Below are positions 9,066 through 17,925 of a DNA stretch of 64,000 bases, piece after piece; the first letter of the stretch is position 1, and each line of letters starts with the position of its first letter. This DNA comes from Streptomyces sp. GKU 895 (lineage in GTDB: Bacteria > Actinomycetota > Actinomycetes > Streptomycetales > Streptomycetaceae). Location of the stretch: positions 1 through 64,000 of the forward strand of contig MWJO01000031.1 in assembly GCA_002027195.1 (NCBI GenBank), in the 5' to 3' direction. The position numbers were made by a program, and so were the translations under genes. A model generated the notes under the pieces. It had not been told where the DNA came from, made no database searches, and saw nothing but the letters and a program-made list of their open reading frames with translations.

Positions 9066-9677
9066 TCAGCGGAGACCGGATGTCTCTGCCGGGTGGGGTG
9101 CGGCGGGGACCGGATTGCAAGGGCCGGCCTCACCGCGGAGGAAGGAGAGGCTGGAGACCGGCAGGAAGCTCCCGTCGGGCTGGCGCTGCCCCATCTCCAC
9201 GACGGCCAGGGTGTCCCCGCGCCGCAGGTCGAACACCCTGCTGGGGCCCCCGTCCGCATCCGGGCGGCCCCGGACCCATTCCCCCCGGTTCTCCGTGCAC
9301 TCGTAACCGTTCGGCAGCTTGTCCACGACCACGCGGATGCCGTTCGCCTCCAGCCGCTTGACGAGCGCGTCCGGCATGGTGCCGCCGAGGCCGAACTCGT
9401 TCATGGTGACCGTCACGGTCCCATCCGCATGCGACACCACCGCATAGGCCGGGCTCTCGGCTGGTGAGCCCGGCATCAGCACCGCGGCGCCCGCGACGGC
9501 GGCGCAGGCCAGGGCGACGAGTGCGAGCCTCGGCCCCGTGAACGCCGTACGGGCCCTGAAGCGGCGGCGCTCCACGGACGTCGGTGCCGCCTCGGCCGTA
9601 CCTTCGTCCGCGCGCAAGCCGATCTCGCGTCGGAGTTCCGCCAGCAGCCGGTCCTCGAATGTCGTCCTGGTGGTCAT
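9066..9677 (-). CDS. Membrane-anchored protein co-transcribed with ECF sigma factor (putative anti-sigma)
   Basis: 203 aa, starting with an ATGA overlap on the sigma-factor stop (ATG 9677). One transmembrane helix (LALVALACAAVAGAAVL, about residues 55-72) separates a short Arg/Glu-rich cytosolic part from an extracytoplasmic part. Position and topology suggest an anti-sigma factor or associated sensor, but no ZAS HxxxCxxC motif is visible, so this is context only. Confidence 0.6.
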   Translation of the reverse strand: MTTRTTFEDRLLAELRREIGLRADEGTAEAAPTSVERRRFRARTAFTGPRLALVALACAAVAGAAVLMPGSPAESPAYAVVSHADGTVTVTMNEFGLGGTMPDALVKRLEANGIRVVVDKLPNGYECTENRGEWVRGRPDADGGPSRVFDLRRGDTLAVVEMGQRQPDGSFLPVSSLSFLRGEAGPCNPVPAAPHPAETSGLR

Positions 9678-10294
9678 GCCTCTCCCCCGGTTCCTCCGGT
9701 GACGTACGACAGGGATGTGGCGCGCGGTCCGTCGGCGGGCTCGTCCGCCGCCCGGCGCAGCGACTTGCGGGCCCGGTGCAGCCGTACGCGGGCCGTGACC
9801 TGGGTGATGCCCAGGGCGGCGGCGGTCTCGGGGACCGTCAGCTGGTCGACCACGATCAGCTCCAGAACGGCTCGCTCCCCCGCGGGGAGCCGTTCCAGGG
9901 CGGCGAGGGCGCGGCGGCCCGGGGACTCCGCGTCGAGCTTGTCCTCCAGGCGCGCGATGTCGTCCGGCTCCAGCAGCCGCCGCCCGGAGATGCGCCGGTC
10001 GCGGGCCGTCTCCCGGGCCACGCGGCGGTGCTCCCCCGCGACGACGTTGCGGGCGATGCCGTAGAGCCAGGCGGTCTCGCTGCCCCGGCCCGGGCGGTAG
10101 GTGTGGGCGGAGTCCAGGACCGCGAGGAAGATCTCGGCGGTCAGGTCGGCGACCGTGTGCGGGTCGGCGACACGCCGGGCCACGAAAGATGTCATCGCGT
10201 CCACATGGCGCCGGTAGAACTCCTCGAAGAGCTCTGGGTCGCGGACCGCCGCCTGCGGCCCGCCCCGTATCCCTTCCACACGTACCTCCTTCAT
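9674..10294 (-). CDS. ECF-family RNA polymerase sigma factor
   Basis: 206 aa. Sigma-2 region: FEEFYRRHVDAMTSFVARRV...DLTAEIFLAVLDSAHTYRPG...AWLYGIARNVV. Sigma-4 region: LERLPAGERAVLELIVVDQLTVPETAAALGITQVTARVRLHRARKSLRR, containing the DNA-binding helix-turn-helix. The downstream gene overlaps by ATGA and encodes a single-pass membrane protein, the usual sigma/anti-sigma layout. The signal is unknown. Confidence 0.88.
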   Translation of the reverse strand: MKEVRVEGIRGGPQAAVRDPELFEEFYRRHVDAMTSFVARRVADPHTVADLTAEIFLAVLDSAHTYRPGRGSETAWLYGIARNVVAGEHRRVARETARDRRISGRRLLEPDDIARLEDKLDAESPGRRALAALERLPAGERAVLELIVVDQLTVPETAAALGITQVTARVRLHRARKSLRRAADEPADGPRATSLSYVTGGTGGEA

Positions 10295-10535
10295 GTCGGG
10301 GGCGCTTCATCAGTACTTGGGCCGGAGTGTGAAAGGCGTTACAGGGACTGAACTCTGCCTGGTCGGCGTCCGTGGGTACGGATGACGCCGGCCGCCACCG
10401 AAGACGTACGAAAAGGTCCCACAGACCGTCCCGCACAGGTCTAAACCAATTTTCCGTCGACCCTTGTCAGCAGGGGCTTCGGTCTGATGAGCTGTGGCCT
10501 GGGACACAACGGACACCCTGGGAAAGGGAGATGTC

Positions 10536-12494
10536 GTGAGCAACGAATCCTTGGCCAACCTGCTCAAGGAAGAGCGCAGGTTCGCGCCGCCCGCGGACCT
10601 GGCAGCGAACGCCAACGTCACCGCGGAGGCGTACGAACAGGCCAAGGCTGACAGGCTCGGCTTCTGGGCCGCGCAGGCCCGTCGGCTGACCTGGGCCAAG
10701 GAGCCGACCGAGACGCTGGACTGGTCGAACCCGCCGTTCGCCAAGTGGTTCAAGGACGGCGAGCTCAACGTCGCGTACAACTGCGTCGACCGGCATGTCG
10801 AGGCGGGCCACGGCGACCGGGTCGCCATCCACTTCGAGGGGGAGCCCGGCGACAGCCGCGCGATCACCTACGCCGAGCTCAAGGACGAGGTCTCCAAGGC
10901 CGCGAACGCCCTGCTGGAGCTGGGAGTTCAGAAGGGCGACCGGGTCGCCGTCTACATGCCGATGATCCCGGAGACGGCGATCGCGATGCTGGCCTGCGCC
11001 CGCATCGGGGCCGCGCACTCCGTCGTCTTCGGCGGGTTCAGCGCGGACGCGCTCGCGACCCGTATCCAGGACGCGGACGCCAAGGTCGTCATCACCTCCG
11101 ACGGCGGCTACCGGCGCGGCAAGCCGTCCGCACTCAAGCCGGCCGTCGACGAGGCCGCCGACAAGGCGGGCAATGTCGAGCACGTGCTCGTCGTGCGGCG
11201 CACCGGGCAGGAAGTGGCCTGGAACGACAGCCGGGACCTGTGGTGGCACGAGATCGTCGACCGGCAGTCCACCGAGCACACCCCCGAGGCCTTCGAGGCC
11301 GAGCAGCCGCTCTTCATCCTCTACACGTCCGGTACGACGGGTAAGCCGAAGGGCATCCTGCACACCTCCGGCGGCTACCTCACCCAGGCCGCGTACACCC
11401 ACTACGCCGTCTTCGACCTCAAGCCGGAGACGGACGTGTACTGGTGCACGGCCGACGTCGGCTGGGTCACCGGGCACTCCTACATCGTCTACGGGCCGCT
11501 CGCGAACGGCGCCACCCAGGTCATGTACGAGGGCACGCCGGACACCCCGCACCAGGGCCGCTTCTGGGAGATCGTGCAGAAGTACGGGGTCACGATCCTG
11601 TACACCGCGCCGACCGCCATCCGTACGTTCATGAAGTGGGGCGACGACATCCCCGCGAAGTTCGATCTCAGCAGCCTGCGGGTGCTGGGGTCGGTGGGTG
11701 AGCCGATCAACCCCGAGGCCTGGATCTGGTACCGCAAGCACATCGGCGCCGACCGGACGCCGATCGTGGACACCTGGTGGCAGACCGAGACCGGCGCGAT
11801 GATGATCTCGCCGCTCCCGGGCGTGACGGAGACCAAGCCCGGTTCCGCGCAGACCCCGCTGCCCGGCATCTCCGCCACCGTCGTCGACGACGAGGCGAAC
11901 GAGGTGCCGAACGGCGGTGGCGGCTACCTGGTGCTGACCGAGCCGTGGCCGTCGATGCTGCGCACCATCTGGGGCGACGACCAGCGCTTCCTCGACACCT
12001 ACTGGTCGCGCTTCGAGGGCAAGTACTTCGCCGGCGACGGCGCGAAGAAGGACGACGACGGCGACGTCTGGCTGCTCGGCCGGGTCGACGACGTGATGCT
12101 CGTGTCCGGGCACAACATCTCCACCACCGAGGTCGAGTCCGCGCTCGTCTCCCACCCGTCCGTCGCCGAGGCGGCCGTCGTCGGTGCCGCCGACGAGACC
12201 ACCGGACAGGCCATCGTCGCCTTCGTGATCCTGCGCGGCACGGCGAACGCCGAGGACGAGAACCTCATCGCCGACCTGCGCAACCACGTCGGCGCCACCC
12301 TCGGCCCGATCGCCAAGCCCAAGCGCGTCCTGCCGGTGGCCGAGCTGCCGAAGACCCGCTCCGGCAAGATCATGCGCCGCCTGCTGCGGGACGTCGCCGA
12401 GAACCGCCAGCTCGGTGACGTGACGACCCTGACCGACTCCACGGTCATGGACCTCATCCAGGCCAAGCTCCCGGCCGCGCCCAGCGAGGACTGA
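10536..12494 (+). CDS. acs: Acetyl-CoA synthetase
   Basis: AMP-forming acetate-CoA ligase of 652 aa, the normal length. Start GTG 10536 chosen for GGGAGA at proper spacing. An earlier in-frame ATG at 10494 would add 14 atypical residues. Core motifs: LYTSGTTGKPKGI (P-loop, A3), WWQTETGAMM (A5), YFAGDGAKKD and GRVDDVM (A7/A8), and KTRSGKIMRR near the C-terminus with the lysine that is acetylated in Acs regulation. It converts acetate, ATP and CoA to acetyl-CoA. Confidence 0.96.
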   Translation: MSNESLANLLKEERRFAPPADLAANANVTAEAYEQAKADRLGFWAAQARRLTWAKEPTETLDWSNPPFAKWFKDGELNVAYNCVDRHVEAGHGDRVAIHFEGEPGDSRAITYAELKDEVSKAANALLELGVQKGDRVAVYMPMIPETAIAMLACARIGAAHSVVFGGFSADALATRIQDADAKVVITSDGGYRRGKPSALKPAVDEAADKAGNVEHVLVVRRTGQEVAWNDSRDLWWHEIVDRQSTEHTPEAFEAEQPLFILYTSGTTGKPKGILHTSGGYLTQAAYTHYAVFDLKPETDVYWCTADVGWVTGHSYIVYGPLANGATQVMYEGTPDTPHQGRFWEIVQKYGVTILYTAPTAIRTFMKWGDDIPAKFDLSSLRVLGSVGEPINPEAWIWYRKHIGADRTPIVDTWWQTETGAMMISPLPGVTETKPGSAQTPLPGISATVVDDEANEVPNGGGGYLVLTEPWPSMLRTIWGDDQRFLDTYWSRFEGKYFAGDGAKKDDDGDVWLLGRVDDVMLVSGHNISTTEVESALVSHPSVAEAAVVGAADETTGQAIVAFVILRGTANAEDENLIADLRNHVGATLGPIAKPKRVLPVAELPKTRSGKIMRRLLRDVAENRQLGDVTTLTDSTVMDLIQAKLPAAPSED

Positions 12495-12529
12495 GCACGT
12501 CGAGAAGAGGGGCGGCGTCACCGCCGTAG

Positions 12530-12571
12530 AAAAGGGGCGCCCGGCGTGAGAACGCGCCGGGCGCCCCTTTT
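12530..12571 (+). terminator. Intrinsic terminator after acs
   Basis: GGGGCGCCCGGCG (12534-12546) pairs perfectly with CGCCGGGCGCCCC (12555-12567), flanked by AAAA before and TTTT after, so it can act in both directions. It lies 40 bp after the acs stop codon. Confidence 0.9.
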
Positions 12572-12667
12572 AGGTAAACTAAACAAAACTAGCGTGACTC
12601 CACAGGTGTGCCGGGAAGTCTGGTCGGCGAGCAGCTCAGCCCTACCCACCGACCGGAGGTCCCCCTC

Positions 12668-14104
12668 ATGGCCGCGCCCCGCTCCTCCACCCCCCGCAAG
12701 GTCTTCGGACGGCTCTCACTGCCCGAACGCACCTTCGTGGCGGACGCGCTGCGCACCGAGACCGTGGGCGGTGTGCTGCTCCTCGCCGCCGCGATCGCCG
12801 CGCTGATCTGGGCGAACGTCCCCGCACTGCACGACAGCTACGAGTCGGCCAGCCACTTCCACTTCGGCCCCGAGGCCCTCGGCCTGAACCTTTCCGTCGC
12901 CCACTGGGCCGCCGACGGCCTTCTCGCGATCTTCTTCTTCGTCGCCGGCATCGAACTCAAGCGCGAGCTGGTCGCCGGTGACCTCAGGGACCCCAAGGCG
13001 GCCGCGCTGCCGGTCGTCGCGGCCCTGTGCGGGATGGCCGTACCGGCGCTCGTCTACACGCTCACCAACCTCAGCGGCGGCGGATCGCTCGACGGGTGGG
13101 CGGTCCCGACCGCGACCGACATCGCTTTCGCGCTCGCCGTGCTCGCCGTCATCGGAACGTCCCTGCCGAGCGCCCTGCGCGCCTTCCTGCTCACGCTCGC
13201 CGTCGTCGACGACCTCTTCGCGATCCTGATCATCGCGGTCTTCTTCACCGACCGGATCGACTTCGCCGCCCTGGGCGGCGCGGCGATCGGCCTGGCCGTC
13301 TTCTGGCTGCTGCTGCGCAAGGAAGTACGCGGCTGGTACGTGTACGTCCCGCTCGCCCTGGTGATCTGGGGGCTGATGTACAACAGCGGCGTCCACGCCA
13401 CCATCGCCGGCGTCGCCATGGGCCTGATGCTGCGCTGCACCACGCGCGAGGGCGAGCAGCACTCCCCCGGCGAGCATGTCGAGCACCTGGTGCGCCCCCT
13501 CTCGGCGGGTCTGGCCGTGCCGCTGTTCGCGCTGTTCAGCGCCGGTGTCTCGGTCTCCGGCGGCGCTCTCGGCGACGTGTTCACCAAGCCGGAGACCCTC
13601 GGCGTCGTCCTCGGACTCGTCGTCGGCAAGGCGATCGGCATCTTCGGCGGCACCTGGCTGACGGCACGCTTCACCCGGGCCTCGCTCAGCGACGACCTGG
13701 AGTGGGCGGACGTCTTCGCCGTCGCGACCCTCGCCGGCATCGGCTTCACCGTGTCGCTGCTCATCGGCGAGCTGGCCTTCGACGGGGACGCGGCCCTCAC
13801 CGACGAGGTCAAGGCGGCCGTGCTGACGGGCTCGCTCATCGCGGCGACCCTCGCGACCGTGCTGCTGAAGGTGCGCAACGCCAAGTACCGGCGGATGGTC
13901 GAGGCCGAGGAGCGCGACGACGACCTCGACGGCATCCCGGACATCTACGAGGAGGACGACCCGGCGTACCACCTGCGGATGGCCGAGATCCACGAGAGCA
14001 AGGCCGCCGAGCACCGCCGGATCGCCGAACTGAAGGCCGCGCAACGCGCCGGGCTTGCCGAAGTGACGGGCGGGGCAGGCGAGGAGGACGACCGTCGGGC
14101 ATGA
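12668..14104 (+). CDS. nhaA: Na+/H+ antiporter NhaA
   Basis: 478 aa from ATG 12668, preceded by GGAGGT. About eleven hydrophobic helices. The antiporter signature is present in PTATDIAFALAVLAVIG and LLTLAVVDDLFAILIIAVFF, including the paired aspartates (VVDD) that bind Na+/H+. The C-terminal tail of about 70 residues is charged (EERDDDLDGIPDIYEEDD, then His/Glu/Ala-rich) and longer than in E. coli NhaA, as is common in actinobacteria. It exports Na+ in exchange for protons. Confidence 0.95.
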   Translation: MAAPRSSTPRKVFGRLSLPERTFVADALRTETVGGVLLLAAAIAALIWANVPALHDSYESASHFHFGPEALGLNLSVAHWAADGLLAIFFFVAGIELKRELVAGDLRDPKAAALPVVAALCGMAVPALVYTLTNLSGGGSLDGWAVPTATDIAFALAVLAVIGTSLPSALRAFLLTLAVVDDLFAILIIAVFFTDRIDFAALGGAAIGLAVFWLLLRKEVRGWYVYVPLALVIWGLMYNSGVHATIAGVAMGLMLRCTTREGEQHSPGEHVEHLVRPLSAGLAVPLFALFSAGVSVSGGALGDVFTKPETLGVVLGLVVGKAIGIFGGTWLTARFTRASLSDDLEWADVFAVATLAGIGFTVSLLIGELAFDGDAALTDEVKAAVLTGSLIAATLATVLLKVRNAKYRRMVEAEERDDDLDGIPDIYEEDDPAYHLRMAEIHESKAAEHRRIAELKAAQRAGLAEVTGGAGEEDDRRA

Positions 14105-14166
14105 TCTGACGGGACGGTACAAAAGACATGCCCCCATAGAGTCCCAGTGAATATAGGGAGACCGCG

Positions 14167-14655
14167 ATGAGCGCACCCGACGGCAGCCCGGTCGGCGCCG
14201 AACGCAGTATCGGCCAGTTGTTCGCCTCGGCGACGACCGAGATGTCCGCGCTGGTGCACGACGAGATCGCACTGGCCAAGGCACAGCTCAAGCGGGACGT
14301 GAAGCGCGGCGCGACGAGCGGCGGCGCGTTCATGGTGGCCGGCGGCGTGCTGGTGTTCTCGCTGCCGATGCTGAACTTCGCGCTGGCGTACGGCATCCGG
14401 ACCTGGAGCGACTGGAACCTCGCGGTCTGCTTCCTGCTGTCCTTCGCCGCCAACGTCCTCATCGCGGGCGTCCTCGCGCTGATCGGCGTGGTCTTCGCGA
14501 AGAAGGCCAAGCAGAGCGGCGGCGCGCAGAAGACGGCCGCGTCGATGAAGGAGACGGCGAGCATCCTGCAGAACGCCAAGCCGCACCCGCGGCCCGAGCT
14601 GCCGCAGGACCGTGTCCCGGAGGCCATCGAGGCTGTGGCACGCTCGTCGTCATGA
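14167..14655 (+). CDS. Phage-holin-family / DUF1469 membrane protein
   Basis: 162 aa. Amphipathic N-terminus (IGQLFASATTEMSALVHDEIALAKAQLKRD) typical of actinobacterial Holin-X/DUF1469 proteins, then two hydrophobic helices (about 55-80 and 85-115) and a Lys/Pro tail. Despite the family name it is a chromosomal membrane protein of unknown function, not evidence of a phage. It overlaps the next gene by ATGA. Confidence 0.8.
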   Translation: MSAPDGSPVGAERSIGQLFASATTEMSALVHDEIALAKAQLKRDVKRGATSGGAFMVAGGVLVFSLPMLNFALAYGIRTWSDWNLAVCFLLSFAANVLIAGVLALIGVVFAKKAKQSGGAQKTAASMKETASILQNAKPHPRPELPQDRVPEAIEAVARSSS

Positions 14656-15596
14656 GCGAGCCCGCCACTCCTTCGGCCGAATCCGTCGTACGGCCCGACG
14701 TCCTCGGTGACAGACCGCTGACCCACCGGGACGTCGCCGCCAACGGCGCGCGGTTCCACATCGCCGAGATGGGCGACGGGCCGCTCGTGCTGCTGCTGCA
14801 CGGCTTCCCGCAGTTCTGGTGGGCGTGGCGGCATCAGCTGCCCGCCCTCGCGGACGCCGGTTTCCGGGCCGTCGCCATGGACCTGCGGGGTGTCGGCGGC
14901 AGCGACCGGACCCCGCGCGGCTACGACCCGGCGAACCTGGCCCTCGACATCACCGGCGTGATCCGCTCGCTGGGCGAGCCGGACGCCGCGCTGGTCGGCC
15001 ATGACCTGGGCGGGTATCTGGCGTGGACGGCGGCGGCGATGCGGCCCAAGCTGGTGCGGCGGCTCGCGGTGTCCTCGATGCCGCATCCGCGGCGCTGGCG
15101 CTCGGCGATGCTCTCGGACGTCAAGCAGACCCGCGCCGGGTCCTACATCTGGGGGTTCCAGCGCCCTTGGATCCCGGAGCGGCAGCTGACCGCGGACGAC
15201 GGCGCGCTGGTCGCCGAGCTGATCCGGGACTGGTCCGGGCCGAGCCTGCCGGACGACGACGCGGTGGAGACGTACCGCCGCGCGATGTGCATCCCGTCGA
15301 CCGCGCACTGCTCGATCGAGCCGTACCGCTGGATGGTGCGGTCGATGGCCCGCCCGGACGGCGTCCAGTTCAACCGGCGCATGAAGCGGCCGGTCCGCGT
15401 GCCGACGCTGCATCTGCACGGCTCGCTCGATCCGGTGATGCGGACCCGGAGCGCGGCCGGTTCCGGGGAGTACGTCGAAGCGCCGTACCGCTGGCGGCTG
15501 TTCGACGGTCTCGGGCATTTCCCGCACGAGGAGGATCCGGTCGCTTTCTCCACCGAACTGATCAATTGGCTGAAAGACCCCGAACCCGATCGGTGA
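14652..15596 (+). CDS. Alpha/beta hydrolase, epoxide-hydrolase-like
   Basis: 314 aa. HGFPQFWWAWRHQL is the oxyanion-hole motif (HGxP), GHDLGGYLAW holds the Asp nucleophile of the epoxide hydrolase/dehalogenase group, HGSLDPV likely supplies the acid, and GLGHFPHEEDP the catalytic His. Translationally coupled to the upstream holin-like gene. Substrate unknown. Confidence 0.85.
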   Translation: MSEPATPSAESVVRPDVLGDRPLTHRDVAANGARFHIAEMGDGPLVLLLHGFPQFWWAWRHQLPALADAGFRAVAMDLRGVGGSDRTPRGYDPANLALDITGVIRSLGEPDAALVGHDLGGYLAWTAAAMRPKLVRRLAVSSMPHPRRWRSAMLSDVKQTRAGSYIWGFQRPWIPERQLTADDGALVAELIRDWSGPSLPDDDAVETYRRAMCIPSTAHCSIEPYRWMVRSMARPDGVQFNRRMKRPVRVPTLHLHGSLDPVMRTRSAAGSGEYVEAPYRWRLFDGLGHFPHEEDPVAFSTELINWLKDPEPDR

Positions 15597-15723
15597 CCGT
15601 CCGAACGCGCCCGGTATCCGGACCTGAACAACTGTCCTACGAACAGCCACTTGCCCGGCGCATAGGCCAATTGGGGGCCGTGGGGGCGGTTATCGACCTT
15701 GGGGCAGGGGCACACGTCGGGGT

Positions 15724-15906
15724 ATGGGCTGGACGCACGACTACAGTGACGCAGCACGCTCCCGCCGCTCGGGCCACGGTCTGAGCCCCCACCAGCGAGG
15801 AGGTGCCCCGCAGGAACAGGGCGCGGACCTCCGGGTGGGCATCCCGCGCATCCTGCGCCGCCGGGCCCGCTGGGTCTCGGTACGGCTGCGTCACCCCCGA
15901 GGCTGA
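15724..15906 (+). CDS. Small basic hypothetical protein
   Basis: 60 aa, Arg-rich (C-terminus RILRRRARWVSVRLRHPRG), in the roughly 340-bp gap between the hydrolase and the protease. Start ATG 15724 has TCGGGG just upstream. No domain recognised. Weak support; it may be spurious. Confidence 0.3.
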   Translation: MGWTHDYSDAARSRRSGHGLSPHQRGGAPQEQGADLRVGIPRILRRRARWVSVRLRHPRG

Positions 15907-15932
15907 CGCGCCCTCAGACCCTCCCCCGCGAC

Positions 15933-17132
15933 TCACAGCGCGCAGCTGTCGCTGTCCACCTGTTGGTTCGCGGTGCGCCCCTTGTCGATGTCCTCCCGGA
16001 TCTCGTCCGCGGTCAGCGCGTACCCGGTCTCGGCGTTGTCGAGGGACTTCGCGAACACCACCCCGTACACCTCGCCTTCGGGCGTGAGCAGCGGGCCGCC
16101 GGAGTTTCCCTGGCGGACGGTCGCGTAGAGGGAGTACACATCGCGGTGCACGGTGCCGCGGTGGTAGATGTCCGGACCGTTGGCCGGGATGCGCCCGCGC
16201 ACGCGCGCGGCACGGACGTCGTACGCGCCGTTCTCCGGGAACCCGGCGATGATCGCGTCGTCCCCGCTCACGGCGTCCGTGGCCGTGAACTTCAGGGCGG
16301 GCGCCTTCAGTTCGGGTACGTCGAGGACGGCGATGTCGCGCTTCCAGTCGTACAGCACGACCGTGGCGTCGTACTTCGGGCCCTCGCCGCCGATCTGGAC
16401 GGTGGGCTCGTCGACGCCGCCCACGACATGCGCGTTGGTCATGACGCGGCGCTCGCCGAACACGAAGCCGCTGCCTTCGAGGACCTTGCCGCAGCTCTGG
16501 GCGGTGCCCATGACCTTGACGATGGACTGCTTGGCCTTGGCGGCGACGGGGCTGCCCACGAGCGCGGGGTCCGGCGGCTGGACCTCCTTGATCGGCTCGT
16601 CGGAGAACGGGCTGAAGACCTGCGGGAAGCCGTTCTGCGCGAGGACCGAGGTGAAGTCCTTGAACCAGGTGTCGGCCGCGTCCGGCAGCGCCTCGGAGAC
16701 CCCGAGGAGGACCTTGGAGCCGCGGACCTCCTTGCCGAGGGTCGGCAGGGTGGTCTGGGCGAGGGCGGAGCCGATGAGCCAGGCCACGAGGAGCATCGCG
16801 ACCACGTTGACCAGGGCGCCGCCGGTGGCGTCCAGGGCGCGGGCCGGGGACCAGGTGATGTAGCGGCGGAGCTTGTTGCCGAGGTGGGTGGTCAGGGCCT
16901 GGCCGACGGAGGCGCAGACGATGACGACGACCACGGCGACGACGGCCGCGGTGGTGCTGACCTCCGACTTGTCGGTCAGGGCGTCCCAGATGACCGGGAG
17001 CACATAGACGGCGACGAGACCGCCGCCCAGGAAACCGATCACCGACAGGATGCCGACGACGAAGCCCTGGCGATAGCCGACGATCGCGAACCACACGGCG
17101 GCGACCAGCAACAGGATGTCCAGCACGTTCAC
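15933..17132 (-). CDS. MarP-like membrane serine protease (CvpA domain + trypsin-like)
   Basis: 399 aa from GTG 17132 (VNVLDILLLV). The first about 160 residues form four hydrophobic helices of the CvpA/colicin V production family. A periplasmic chymotrypsin-like protease follows, with the triad visible: TNAHVVGG (His), KRDIAVLDV (Asp) and VRQGNSGGPLL (Ser). The same architecture as M. tuberculosis MarP, an acid/oxidative stress protease. The C-terminal SDSCAL and an upstream AQSCGK supply a cysteine pair that could form the disulfide known in MarP. Confidence 0.88.
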   Translation of the reverse strand: MNVLDILLLVAAVWFAIVGYRQGFVVGILSVIGFLGGGLVAVYVLPVIWDALTDKSEVSTTAAVVAVVVVIVCASVGQALTTHLGNKLRRYITWSPARALDATGGALVNVVAMLLVAWLIGSALAQTTLPTLGKEVRGSKVLLGVSEALPDAADTWFKDFTSVLAQNGFPQVFSPFSDEPIKEVQPPDPALVGSPVAAKAKQSIVKVMGTAQSCGKVLEGSGFVFGERRVMTNAHVVGGVDEPTVQIGGEGPKYDATVVLYDWKRDIAVLDVPELKAPALKFTATDAVSGDDAIIAGFPENGAYDVRAARVRGRIPANGPDIYHRGTVHRDVYSLYATVRQGNSGGPLLTPEGEVYGVVFAKSLDNAETGYALTADEIREDIDKGRTANQQVDSDSCAL

Positions 17133-17180
17133 CGGTTCAGGCCTCGCCTCATCACATGACACTGCACGGCAGACACCCTG

Positions 17181-17873
17181 TCATGACCGCCAGTCGAGCG
17201 GGACCTGCCTGTCCCGGTCCCAGGGGCGCTCCCAGCCGGAGTAGTGCAGCAGCCGGTCGATGATTCCGGCCGTGAATCCCCAGACCAGGGCCGATTCGAC
17301 CAGGAATGCCGGACCTCGGTGGCCGCTGGGGTGGACGGTGGTGGCCCGGTTGCCCGGGTCCGTGAGATCCGCCACGGGGACGGTGAAGACGCGGGCCGTC
17401 TCGTTGGGATCGACGACCCCCACCGGGGTCGGCTCGCGCCACCAGCCCAGCACGGGCGTGACGACGAAGCCGCTGACCGGGATGTACAGCTTGGGCAGCA
17501 CGCCGAAGAGCTGGACGCCGGTCGGATCGAGGCCCGTCTCCTCCTCGGCCTCGCGCAGCGCGGCCCGCAGCGGCCCGTCGCCCTGCGGATCGCCGTCCTC
17601 CGGGTCGAGGGCGCCGCCCGGGAAGGACGGCTGCCCGGCATGGGAGCGCAGCGAGCTGGCCCGCTCCATGAGCAGCAGCTCGGGCCCGCGCTCGCCCTCC
17701 CCGAACAGGATCAGCACGGCGGACTGCCGCCCCGCGCCGTCCGCCGGCGGCAGGAAGCGGCTCAGCTGCACCGGCTCGACCGTCTCCACGGCACGCACCA
17801 CCGGGTCCAGCCAGCCGGGCAGGCCGTCCTTGCGCAGCGCCACGCTGCCCTGCGCGTTGCTCGCGTGCGTCAT
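17181..17873 (-). CDS. CoA-pyrophosphatase-like Nudix hydrolase
   Basis: About 230 aa from ATG 17873. LLMERASSLRSHAGQPSFPGG matches the CoA-specific UPF0035 motif preceding the Nudix box, and LRAALREAEEETGL is the box itself, with a short insertion between them. The family hydrolyses CoA and derivatives to phosphopantetheine and 3',5'-ADP. It sits 48 bp upstream of the MarP-like gene and is probably co-transcribed. Confidence 0.86.
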   Translation of the reverse strand: MTHASNAQGSVALRKDGLPGWLDPVVRAVETVEPVQLSRFLPPADGAGRQSAVLILFGEGERGPELLLMERASSLRSHAGQPSFPGGALDPEDGDPQGDGPLRAALREAEEETGLDPTGVQLFGVLPKLYIPVSGFVVTPVLGWWREPTPVGVVDPNETARVFTVPVADLTDPGNRATTVHPSGHRGPAFLVESALVWGFTAGIIDRLLHYSGWERPWDRDRQVPLDWRS

Positions 17874-17925
17874 CGCCACCCCCGTTCCACCCGCTTCAAC
17901 GCCCGGGTATCCCCTGATCGTTCCG

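Noticed and set aside
10467..12521. 684-codon frame antisense to acs
   Set aside because: Acs is unmistakable on the other strand; this frame is a shadow with no motifs.
14167..14655. Prophage evidence from the holin-family protein
   Set aside because: DUF1469/Holin-X proteins are chromosomal actinobacterial membrane proteins; no other phage genes are near.
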